6,297 nt of DNA from Avichristensenella sp031550095 (GTDB lineage: Bacteria; Bacillota; Clostridia; Christensenellales; Aristaeellaceae), in the NCBI GenBank assembly GCA_031550095.1, contig JAVBOX010000093.1:1-6297 (forward strand), written 5' to 3'. A program made the position numbers and the translations under genes. Shown here piece after piece: positions 1 through 5,938 of the stretch. The notes beneath the pieces are model-generated. The model ran no database searches, was not told the DNA's origin, and saw only the letters and a program-made list of their open reading frames with translations. Position 1 is the stretch's first letter; every line of letters begins with the position of its first letter.

Positions 1-788
1 GCGGATTGACAGCTATATGCCCGCGTTGGTTTGGATGAGCCGGCATGCCGCCTTGCAGAAAAGGATCGTACACTCTGTGGCGACGCTACGGGGGATACAA
101 GCACGAAGACGATGCGTTCGTTTGCCTGCTCTTCGCATATATCCATGGGAAAACCATGGGAATGGTTCCCCTATCCCCCCGCAATGTTCACACGCTTGGA
201 GAAACCGCCTTCTTGCTCCATGGCATGACAGATGAGATTCCCGTCGATATGGAGCGAATGACCGGGGACATTTCCTTGCCTTTTTGCCAAAAGCTATCGA
301 CGCGGCCCATCAGAATATGCATGGCCATGCGAGGCTCCGCGAAGGGTTCGCGCCTTACTGGGATATGATTGTGCTTGCCTCGGAAAAGACGCCTCAATTG
401 CGGGACCTGGTTCGAACGGGGCACTCTCCCTTGGTTTTGTGCCATACGGACCTGCATGGCTGGAACATGATACGGTCAGGCGGTCAGCTCATCCTGTGGC
501 TTGGGAAGGCTTATGTCTCGCGCCAGCGGAGCCGGATTTATTTATGTTCATAGAGCAGCTTTGGTGGAATCATTTTCTCGAAGCATACGCCCACACCCGG
601 GGCCAGGGCGGATTTTCCTCAACGGTCCAATGATGGATTTCTACCGCCTGCGCCGCATGGTGGAGGATATCTTGGAATTCGTTGCACGAATTTTATATGA
701 GGAAAACGATGACGAAGCGGCGGATATGGGCCATGGGCACACCGTCAGGCTTCTTGAGGAGACCAAATTGTTTCTCCTATTGAATTGA
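1..788 (+). pseudogene. Frameshifted aminoglycoside phosphotransferase (APH/choline kinase-like) remnant
   Basis: Pieces of one APH-fold kinase lie in successive frames. Frame 3 (about 85-280) gives a hinge-like AYIHGKTMG and GETAFLLHG. Frame 2 (about 270-495) contains the catalytic loop HTDLHGWNM at 443-469, matching the HxDxxxxN motif with Asp at 449-451. Frame 1 (496 to about 610) gives WEGLCLAPAEPDLFMF. Frame 3 (about 615-788) gives the C-terminal helix RLRRMVEDILEFVARILYEE and a stop at 786-788. Joined, these match the order of an APH catalytic lobe. Each shift fits a one-base deletion. The metal-binding Asp expected before WEG is Ala (GCT, 499-501), so the product would be inactive even if frames were repaired. 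The N-terminal lobe is poorly preserved in 1-85 or lies upstream of the window. The family includes antibiotic-modifying kinases, but the original substrate cannot be told. The neighbouring genes span kilobases without indels, which argues against sequencing error. Confidence 0.8.
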
Positions 789-1319
789 ACGCATTTTACC
801 AAATGGGTACATCACAAACCGAACATGGGCGATGATCTGTTTCCGTGAAAGAGGTCCAATGATGTGGCTGTCATTGGAATTGGAACGATTATCCCCCAGC
901 ACAAAATACTCCCCGTCCTTCACCGTATAATCCTCCATGCGATAATTGGGGCGATGCGCTATGTACCCCTCCTCATAGCGCTCCCCGTTCACATATAAAA
1001 AGCCATCCCGCACAGCAACGGCATCTCCCGGCAGGCCCACCACCCGCTTGACGAAATTCTCCCTGCGATCCGGATAGCGGCAAATGACGACATCAAAGCG
1101 ATCCGGCTCTCCCCCAAACAGATAGTCAAACTTTGTAGCAAACACCACCTCCCGATCGGCCAATGTGTCGTTCATGGACTGCCCCTTGACGACATACGGA
1201 GAAAAAGCCGCCGCCCGTATGGGCAGCGCAATCGCCAAGGCCGCCACGATGACCATCGCCCATTCCAGCAGTTCCCGCTTCCAACCCTTTTTGCGCTTTT
1301 CCATTTTTGCTTCTTGCAT
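777..1319 (-). CDS. lepB: Type I signal peptidase (S26 family)
   Basis: Membrane-bound serine protease that removes signal peptides from exported proteins at the outer face of the cytoplasmic membrane. The 180 residues include a basic cytoplasmic start (8-15), one membrane segment (about 18-38), and the conserved boxes in order: SMNDTL with the nucleophile Ser48, RFDVVICRYP (about 74-83), KRVVGLPGD with the general-base Lys91, and GDNRSNSNDSHIIG (142-155). One anchor and short length fit Gram-positive enzymes of the SipS type. The last box has DSH where DSR is common. The ATG at 1317-1319 is preceded at 5 nt by AGGAAGGTG, which favours it over the Met five codons later. It is the third gene after the sigma factor and the small membrane protein, 13 nt from the latter, so probably co-transcribed and translationally linked. 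Its last 12 bases overlap the convergent phosphotransferase remnant. No convincing terminator follows. Confidence 0.95.
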   Translation of the reverse strand: MQEAKMEKRKKGWKRELLEWAMVIVAALAIALPIRAAAFSPYVVKGQSMNDTLADREVVFATKFDYLFGGEPDRFDVVICRYPDRRENFVKRVVGLPGDAVAVRDGFLYVNGERYEEGYIAHRPNYRMEDYTVKDGEYFVLGDNRSNSNDSHIIGPLSRKQIIAHVRFVMYPFGKMRSIQ

Positions 1320-1324
1320 GAAAT

Positions 1325-1333
1325 CACCTTCCT
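1325..1333 (-). promoter_or_regulatory. Ribosome binding site of the signal peptidase gene
   Basis: AGGAAGGTG on the minus strand, 5 nt before the ATG at 1317-1319. Its first base is shared with the TAA stop (1333-1335) of the upstream small gene, so termination there places ribosomes at this start. This decides the first Met as the start and suggests translational coupling. Confidence 0.75.
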
Positions 1334-1551
1334 TACATCATTGCGATTCTGGCAAAGTCCTGCGCGGCTCCCACTATGGGCAGCAAAATGACAGCTAGGC
1401 CCAACGCTGCTGAAAGGGACAATTTCAATCCAACAAATCCCTTTCGTTCTTTTTGCAAACGATGCGCCGCTTCCTGAAGCGCTTGCTTCTTTTCGATTTT
1501 TCTCCATATGCCATCCATCCGTTCTCTCATGGCTTGGTCAATCTCCTTCAC
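1333..1551 (-). CDS. Small single-pass membrane protein between sigma factor and signal peptidase (candidate anti-sigma)
   Basis: No family is recognised. The 72 residues comprise a charged, probably helical cytoplasmic part (1-38, rich in Lys, Arg, Glu and Gln), one hydrophobic segment (about 41-62), and a tail of about ten residues. The basic residues before the membrane segment predict N-terminus inside. The segment ends LLPIVGAAQ, a good signal-peptidase-type context: Pro at -5, Val at -3 and Ala at -1 for cleavage after residue 62. The gene follows the sigma gene by 80 bp and precedes the signal peptidase by 13 bp. That position is typical of anti-sigma factors, but the protein is very short and shows no known anti-sigma domain. 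The start is uncertain: GTG at 1551 has no clear Shine-Dalgarno site, whereas ATG at 1530 has AAGGAG 12 nt upstream, a long spacing; a TAA lies two codons before the GTG. The 80 bp before it hold nothing I recognise. Existence is supported by tight operon spacing and the membrane segment; the anti-sigma role is inference. Confidence 0.7.
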   Translation of the reverse strand: MKEIDQAMRERMDGIWRKIEKKQALQEAAHRLQKERKGFVGLKLSLSAALGLAVILLPIVGAAQDFARIAMM

Positions 1552-1631
1552 AGGTTATTCGAATTACATTGCCCCAGAAAAAATGAGGCGAGGCACAGGC
1601 GTGATGCCGCAGTTAACCTTCAACCTCAAAA

Positions 1632-2168
1632 TCAAGCGTCCCAGTCGTCCCTCACGCGCCGCAAGGCTTTCCGGACGCGATGTAGCGTTATCTTCACCTG
1701 TGCCAGAGACATTCCAAGCTCATCAGCGATCTCCCGATAGGACCGCTCCTCAAGCGCATAGGCGATCAGCGCACGGCGCTGGACTTCCGGCAACCTCTCC
1801 ACCGCGGCATACAAGGTTCCTCGAAACATGGCTTCCACAAAGGCGTCCTCCGGCAAGCGCTCATGGGAGGACTCCTCCTGAGAATCCCAAAGGGCTTCGT
1901 TCCGCCTTCGCTTCCGCAAAAGGCTGATGCTCTTGTATCGGGCAACAGCAGCCACATAGGCATGGAAGGGAAAGCGAAGTTCATACCGCGCCCGCTGCAT
2001 GTAGATATCCGCGAATACATCCTGGGCAATGTCTTGGGCAAGCTGCGCGTCGGATAGAAGGCCTCGGGCCACGCGCTCAGCCACTGGCCAGTAAGCCGCC
2101 ACCAGCGCTTCAAAAGCTTCACGATCCCCCGAAAGTGCCCGCGATATCCTTGCCGCCTCGTTCTCCAT
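1632..2168 (-). CDS. ECF-type RNA polymerase sigma factor (sigma-70 family)
   Basis: Directs RNA polymerase to a specific promoter set. In 178 residues it has only the two domains of an ECF factor. Region 2 spans about 12-90, with FEALVAAYW, the helix AQDIAQDVFADIY (44-56) and the basic -10 recognition part FPFHAYVAAVARYKS followed by LLRKRRR. Region 4 spans about 112-170, with ERLPEVQRRAL and the helix-turn-helix SYREIADELGMSLAQVKITL (143-162). The linker between them is acidic (about 94-110). An in-frame ATG at 2198 exists, but AAAGGGAG at 2176-2183 points to the ATG pair at 2171 and 2168. The second gives a 7-nt spacing and is used here; the first, at 4 nt, is possible. It heads the operon with the small membrane protein and signal peptidase. 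A promoter of ECF type lies just upstream, so autoregulation is plausible. The ECF subgroup and signal are unknown. Confidence 0.92.
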   Translation of the reverse strand: MENEAARISRALSGDREAFEALVAAYWPVAERVARGLLSDAQLAQDIAQDVFADIYMQRARYELRFPFHAYVAAVARYKSISLLRKRRRNEALWDSQEESSHERLPEDAFVEAMFRGTLYAAVERLPEVQRRALIAYALEERSYREIADELGMSLAQVKITLHRVRKALRRVRDDWDA

Positions 2169-2175
2169 CATCCGA

Positions 2176-2183
2176 CTCCCTTT
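2176..2183 (-). promoter_or_regulatory. Ribosome binding site of the sigma factor gene
   Basis: AAAGGGAG on the minus strand, 7 nt before the ATG at 2166-2168 and 4 nt before the adjacent ATG at 2169-2171. It rules out the upstream in-frame ATG at 2198, which would place this site inside the coding region. Confidence 0.65.
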
Positions 2184-2205
2184 GAAGCAGATCTGCACCT
2201 ATATC

Positions 2206-2231
2206 ATCGCATAAAAACATAAAAAGTTACA
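2206..2231 (-). promoter_or_regulatory. Possible ECF-type promoter of the sigma operon
   Basis: On the minus strand TGTAAC (2226-2231) is followed by 16 bp and CGAT (2206-2209). Known ECF promoters of the sigma-W kind are TGAAAC, 16 bp, CGTA, so the AAC core, the spacing and the CG are met, while one -35 base and the end of the -10 differ. The start would fall near 2198-2200, about 15-20 bases before the ribosome binding site. The -35 shares three bases with the terminator stem of the preceding gene. The T-rich spacer makes chance matches easy, so this is a tentative call. Confidence 0.35.
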
Positions 2232-2255
2232 GCCCGGAAAAAATTTCCAGGCTGT
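2219..2255 (-). terminator. Intrinsic terminator after the GH116 gene
   Basis: An inverted repeat at 2229-2255 has 12-base arms (ACAGCCCGGAAA and TTTCCAGGCTGT) with a single C/A mismatch and a 3-base loop. On the minus strand the stem is followed by AAC and five T, then more T-rich sequence. It starts 22 nt after the hydrolase stop codon, separating that transcript from the sigma operon. Confidence 0.85.
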
Positions 2256-2276
2256 TGGTATATCCAGGATAGACGG

Positions 2277-4691
2277 CTACATATCCCAAATAATTTTCTT
2301 GATATCGATTATCCCTTCCACAATGGTTACATTCGCTTTCCCATCACGCACTTCGACGGTGCCATACCCGCCGTCCACCGCCAAAAAAGTCCGATACGAC
2401 ACGCTGTTGCGAAGGCTGGCATGCAATGCCTTGTCGACCTTGTCATAGTACACGCCCGTATACCCCTGCAGCAGCGCGTAGGATGCCATGGCTCGCGCAT
2501 ACCAGTGGCCGCATTCATATTCGTCATATGGATTTCGGGAGGTGCCGTCATAGCGCTTGCGGCAAGCGCCGACGATATCAAGCGCTTCCTTCGCGTATCC
2601 CTTGATCAGCAGGTGTGATGCGACCTGATACTCAATGCCCGTCCAGACCTCATCGCTATAAACAAATGGCAAGGAGGGTTTTCCCTCATGTGGCCAAGTG
2701 CATAGCAGTAGCCCGCCGTCATCGTTAAGGGCAAAGCCCGGACGCTGGGGGTTTTCGTGTTCCGAAAGATCCGCTTTAAAGTTGTACCTGTATATGCTCT
2801 CCAGGTTTTTTCTCAGCATCTGATCATCAAGAATATCATGAATGCCGCTGATTTCCGCCATCCAGACGCCCAAAACACCATCGGAAATGCATCCTGTGCC
2901 ATATTGGTAGCGCGGTCCTTCCCGGCGTAAAATCTCCTGCACCTCGGGTGGGTTGCCTTCCAATGCAAGCTGTGCATTAAGGCCTTCCCACTGGACATTT
3001 TGCTGGAAATACTCGCCGGTGAAGAGCTTCTCCTGCATATAGGTTCGCCCTTTTTCGTATAGGGAAAGATACGTCGACGGATCCTCCCCAAGCGTTTCAG
3101 CCAAGGCTGCCGCCGCTCTCAGCGCACCAAGGTAAAAGCAGCTGCACATGCCATCCGCGCCCCAAAATTCAATATCATACGTATTGTGATGGGGTTCTTT
3201 CAGCACGCCCTCCCCTACGGGATCCCATGTCTTGATGCAATATGCGAGGCTCTCCTTAACCTTTGGCCAAATGCCCTTGAGCCAATCCCAGTCACTGCTG
3301 ATGCGAAAATCCCTATATACCTTGATGATGCCGCCCAGCTGTCCGTCGCTGGCGGCATAAAAAGACGGTTCAACCATCTTCTGAATCGGCAATGTGGCGC
3401 GAAATGTCTGATGGCCCTCTTCGGTCTGGGTCATAAAGAATTCCGTATCCCGCAACGAGCGCTCCAACTTCGGGAAAAGGTTGCAAATCGCCTGGGCATA
3501 GTTCCACACATGGGTGCAGGAGCCATGGCAGCTCCCCTTGTCATCATGGCATCCCTCCCATCCCCAGAGTTTCCCATCCCGTTGGCGAAGGATGGTCGGC
3601 GACTTCAGGATGCACAGGTTTGCCCCAACGGCGTCGATCAGCTCATCAGGCAATGTGGTATCATAAAAACACTCCGCAAAACGCGACGTCCTATCCCGCA
3701 ATTCTTGGTAACGCATTCCCCAATCGGCGGAAAGGGTTTCAATACCGCTGTACTGCGCACTATACCAAGGGCTATGAGCATCTGAACGTTTATTCAGCTT
3801 TGCGCCACTATCTGCGGAGGCAAACAATCCGATGGAACCGGCGCGTACATCCGAACCTGGGACATACCAGCACAACCGAATCCGCACCGTCTTCTTTCCA
3901 TTGGGCTCCAGCGCAAAGGGAATGGCCAGCGTCCCTCCTGGACCAGGGCTCAGATCATCCTTCGCGTATGCCTTCGAAGCGCATAAGCCGGCCTTAATGC
4001 CCTTCCAAAGCATCGTTAGCACATCAAAGGACCAACCCCCATTTTCCCGTAACCAGGCCGTGTCCACAGCCACATCGCCATCTGCCGCCGCGCAAAAGGC
4101 CCCTTCTACCTCGGGTTTTCCCGGATCGGAAGGTTGATTGAGGACAAAGCCATTAGGCAATGCATACACATTGGCTTGATCGTTCACCTTCATGAAGTTT
4201 TCCGCGCAGAAATAGTAGACGGCGTCCAGCCGCTTATCCGTCTTGTTTATGAAGGTGTACTCCAAGGCCGCAAAGGGCAGGCTGGACGCCTCATCGTCGC
4301 CCGGCACAAAGGGACTCCATCCGATGAGATGAGCATCCACCGGCAATCGGTCATCCGTCAGGTCTAGGTGGGCAAAAGGAAAGCGAGCGCTGAAGTTGCC
4401 ACTTTGAAAGCGGGGCAGACCATAGCACTTTCCTGTCAGGCCAAGGCTCGCGTCCGGATATCGTATGAACACATTGGCATTGGGCACCGGGGTTTCCAAG
4501 ATCCTGGCAAAACCATTTTCTCCCTTGACTGAAAGCGCGGCAAAGATCATTGGATCGTTGCGGTAGTTTGGTCTGTTGCGGAGGGCAACATTGCCCAGCG
4601 TCCCCGTTCCCTGCAAGCAAAGCGTACCAGCACCGATTCCTCCAAGCGGATAAGCGATCTGGCCCAATGTTTCACCCGAATATGTTTTCAT
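2277..4691 (-). CDS. GH116 family beta-glycosidase (GBA2/DUF608-like, non-lysosomal glucosylceramidase family)
   Basis: Retaining glycoside hydrolase of family GH116, whose members include beta-glucosidases, glucosylceramidases, beta-xylosidases and beta-N-acetylglucosaminidases; the substrate here is unknown. The 804 residues begin with the family hallmark IAYPLGGIGAGTL (about 12-24) and NRPNYRND, heading the N-terminal beta-sandwich (to about 330). The (alpha/alpha)6 catalytic domain follows. Glu379 in GWEGCHD is the likely nucleophile, near GSCTHVWNYAQ; Asp506 in NTYDIEFWG is the likely acid/base; CTWPHEG and DEVWTGIEYQ (Glu681 within it) match the C-terminal sugar-binding part. These roles are assigned by analogy with TxGH116 and GBA2. 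No signal peptide or membrane segment is seen, so it is probably cytoplasmic and acts on imported or small substrates. AAAGGTGG 6 nt before the ATG at 4689-4691 decides the start over an ATG at 4754. It has its own promoter, a divergent LacI regulator and a terminator, so it is likely monocistronic. Confidence 0.93.
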   Translation of the reverse strand: MKTYSGETLGQIAYPLGGIGAGTLCLQGTGTLGNVALRNRPNYRNDPMIFAALSVKGENGFARILETPVPNANVFIRYPDASLGLTGKCYGLPRFQSGNFSARFPFAHLDLTDDRLPVDAHLIGWSPFVPGDDEASSLPFAALEYTFINKTDKRLDAVYYFCAENFMKVNDQANVYALPNGFVLNQPSDPGKPEVEGAFCAAADGDVAVDTAWLRENGGWSFDVLTMLWKGIKAGLCASKAYAKDDLSPGPGGTLAIPFALEPNGKKTVRIRLCWYVPGSDVRAGSIGLFASADSGAKLNKRSDAHSPWYSAQYSGIETLSADWGMRYQELRDRTSRFAECFYDTTLPDELIDAVGANLCILKSPTILRQRDGKLWGWEGCHDDKGSCHGSCTHVWNYAQAICNLFPKLERSLRDTEFFMTQTEEGHQTFRATLPIQKMVEPSFYAASDGQLGGIIKVYRDFRISSDWDWLKGIWPKVKESLAYCIKTWDPVGEGVLKEPHHNTYDIEFWGADGMCSCFYLGALRAAAALAETLGEDPSTYLSLYEKGRTYMQEKLFTGEYFQQNVQWEGLNAQLALEGNPPEVQEILRREGPRYQYGTGCISDGVLGVWMAEISGIHDILDDQMLRKNLESIYRYNFKADLSEHENPQRPGFALNDDGGLLLCTWPHEGKPSLPFVYSDEVWTGIEYQVASHLLIKGYAKEALDIVGACRKRYDGTSRNPYDEYECGHWYARAMASYALLQGYTGVYYDKVDKALHASLRNSVSYRTFLAVDGGYGTVEVRDGKANVTIVEGIIDIKKIIWDM

Positions 4692-4697
4692 CCGCGT

Positions 4698-4705
4698 CCA
4701 CCTTT
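4698..4705 (-). promoter_or_regulatory. Ribosome binding site of the GH116 gene
   Basis: AAAGGTGG on the minus strand, 6 nt before the ATG at 4689-4691. The alternative in-frame ATG at 4754 lies about at the predicted transcription start and has no such site, so the shorter 804-residue protein is preferred. Confidence 0.75.
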
Positions 4706-4745
4706 CTGTACATATGGTATGATCAGAAATTCCGAGAATAGCGTT

Positions 4746-4756
4746 CACGTACATCG
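4746..4756 (-). promoter_or_regulatory. Candidate LacI-family operator at the GH116 transcription start
   Basis: The minus strand reads CGATGTACGTG, an exact match to 4905-4915 on the plus strand. It begins 4 bases after the -10 box of the hydrolase promoter, covering the predicted start of transcription, where a bound repressor would block RNA polymerase. The site is only partly palindromic around its GTAC/ACGT core. Binding by the adjacent LacI protein is inferred from position and repetition. Confidence 0.5.
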
Positions 4757-4759
4757 TTT

Positions 4760-4788
4760 ATGTTATCATGGAAGACATGTAGCGTCAA
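4760..4788 (-). promoter_or_regulatory. Sigma-A type promoter of the GH116 gene
   Basis: On the minus strand TTGACG (4783-4788, five of six consensus bases) is followed by a 17-bp spacer and TAACAT (4760-4765, four of six). Transcription would start near 4753, leaving a leader of about 60 bases with the ribosome binding site at 4698-4705. Confidence 0.6.
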
Positions 4789-4801
4789 TGCGTATTCTTC
4801 C

Positions 4802-4815
4802 AAAATAGATATTTT
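4802..4815. repeat. AT-rich perfect inverted repeat in the divergent intergenic region
   Basis: AAAATA, a 2-base centre GA, and TATTTT form a 14-bp palindrome about 14 bp upstream of the hydrolase -35 box. It could be a second regulator site or AT-rich upstream DNA. Six-base arms in AT-rich sequence can arise by chance, so no function is claimed. Confidence 0.3.
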
Positions 4816-4870
4816 CCGCCTGCCGCTTGTTCGACTTTCGCTGGGATAATTGCATAATTTACCGGCAATG

Positions 4871-4899
4871 TTGACAGCCTCTGAATCGTCGGTTAGAAT
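4871..4899 (+). promoter_or_regulatory. Sigma-A type promoter of the LacI-family regulator gene
   Basis: Perfect -35 TTGACA (4871-4876), an ideal 17-bp spacer and TAGAAT (4894-4899, five of six). The start would be near 4906, so codons before that point cannot be translated from this transcript. This supports the ATG at 4946 over upstream in-frame ATGs. Confidence 0.8.
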
Positions 4900-4904
4900 A
4901 ATTG

Positions 4905-4915
4905 CGATGTACGTG
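4905..4915 (+). promoter_or_regulatory. Candidate LacI-family operator at the regulator's own transcription start
   Basis: CGATGTACGTG, identical to the minus-strand site at 4746-4756. It begins 5 bases after the -10 box and covers the predicted transcription start. Its centre is 159 bp from the centre of the partner site, close to 15 helical turns, so both could face one side of the DNA. Autorepression is inferred. Confidence 0.5.
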
Positions 4916-4945
4916 CTCTTCAAAATGATCGAAAGGCAAAGCGCG

Positions 4946-5938
4946 ATGGGAATTACAACAAAGGAAATCGCTGAACGATGTGGTGTGGCGCGGATTACCG
5001 TGGATCGTGCGCTGAATGGCCGACCTGGCATTGGCGAAAAAAAGAGGCGAGAAATCCTCGCCATTGCCAAGGAAATGGGATACCGGCCCCATTTGCTGGC
5101 GCAAGCTTTGGTCAAGGGCAGAAGCATGAGCCTTGGGATCATTGTTTTCGACCTGAACAACGCGTTCTTCGCTCAGATGGTAAATGGCTTTCATAGCACT
5201 GCCTTTGAGTCCAGATATGTTACCTATACAATGCTCACCAACAAGGACCCAAAGCAAGAAAAAGCTTGTATTGAGCACCTGATCGACCGCCGGGTGGATG
5301 CCATTGCCCTGGATAGCGTTGTTGGAGAACCGGGCTATGCGGATATGCTGCGCTCTTTACAAATTCCCGTCCTTTCCCTCATGAACGAAATCGCTGCTGA
5401 AATTGCTTTGCTATCCTTTAACGACTTTCAAGCCATGTACGATATGACGCGATATGTATTGAGCAAGAATTATCAGCGCCTGATCTATGTGTGTCCCCCT
5501 CTCTCTCTCGCCGGGGAGACCAACATGGATTCCTTAATTCGTCGGAAAGCGGGATTTGATCAGGCGATTCTTGATGCCCATGTCCAAGCCCAGGTTGTTG
5601 TCCTAGGAAATGGCGACTATCTTCAAGCCCTTGAAAGAACCGATTTTTCAAATGAGAAAAAGACGGCCATCCTCTGCACCAGCGATATGTATGCCATCAC
5701 CATTCAGAGCGCTTTGCGAATGCGAGGATTACGGGCGCCCTTCGACTATGGGCTGAGCGGATTTGACAACATTCCAATATTGCACCAATTTGAGCCAAAG
5801 ATCACGACCGTTTCCCTGGACATCGGCGCCTTTGGCGCACAAAGCGCCAAGTTGTTGATCGACGCGTTGGAAGGCGCTCCTCTTCCCCTGCGCACCATTT
5901 TACCCTACAAAATCCTATCGGCGCAGACCATTCTGTAG
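4946..5938 (+). CDS. LacI-family transcriptional regulator
   Basis: DNA-binding regulator that usually responds to a sugar or sugar derivative. The 330 residues match the normal length. The N-terminal helix-turn-helix is TTKEIAERCGVARITVDRAL (4-23), followed by NGRPGIG and GYRPHLLAQALVKGRS, whose LAQAL corresponds to the hinge helix inserted in the DNA minor groove. From about 62 the periplasmic-binding-protein-like effector domain follows, starting LGIIVFDLNNAFFAQ and ending with the typical SGFDNIPILHQFEPKITTVS and the helix GAFGAQSAKLLIDALEG. The ATG at 4946 is chosen because the domain begins there, AAAGG lies 9 nt upstream, and the promoter at 4871-4899 excludes the ATG at 4850. It is divergent from the GH116 gene, which it probably controls. 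The effector cannot be read from sequence. The stop codon is directly followed by an ABC ATPase remnant, with no terminator seen. Confidence 0.94.
   Translation: MGITTKEIAERCGVARITVDRALNGRPGIGEKKRREILAIAKEMGYRPHLLAQALVKGRSMSLGIIVFDLNNAFFAQMVNGFHSTAFESRYVTYTMLTNKDPKQEKACIEHLIDRRVDAIALDSVVGEPGYADMLRSLQIPVLSLMNEIAAEIALLSFNDFQAMYDMTRYVLSKNYQRLIYVCPPLSLAGETNMDSLIRRKAGFDQAILDAHVQAQVVVLGNGDYLQALERTDFSNEKKTAILCTSDMYAITIQSALRMRGLRAPFDYGLSGFDNIPILHQFEPKITTVSLDIGAFGAQSAKLLIDALEGAPLPLRTILPYKILSAQTIL

Noticed and set aside
188..457. Minus-strand open frame of 89 codons
   Set aside because: Antisense to the conserved phosphotransferase fragments, which explain the sequence better.
757..778. AGGAGA/TCTCCT inverted repeat as a terminator of the signal peptidase gene
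   Set aside because: Only 6 bp of stem with a 10-base loop and no T-tract on either strand.
1333..1551. Zinc-finger (ZAS-type) anti-sigma domain in the small protein
   Set aside because: The 72 residues contain no Cys and only one His, so the Zn-binding motif is absent; any anti-sigma role would need a different fold.
1508..1927. Plus-strand open frame of 139 codons
   Set aside because: Antisense to the sigma factor and small membrane protein; composition rich in Arg, Ser and Pro is typical of a shadow frame and no domain is seen.
3186..3785. Plus-strand open frame of 199 codons inside the hydrolase gene
   Set aside because: It lies wholly antisense to the GH116 catalytic domain, has no recognisable motif, and the opposite strand has clear family motifs throughout.
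4850..4945. Longer regulator starting at the ATG at 4850, 32 codons upstream
   Set aside because: The promoter -35 and -10 boxes lie inside that extension, and LacI proteins normally begin a few residues before the ITTKEIAE helix.
4723..5278. Two minus-strand open frames (4723-5160 and 4859-5278) over the regulator start
   Set aside because: They cover the divergent promoters and run antisense to the LacI DNA-binding domain; no ribosome binding site or domain supports them.
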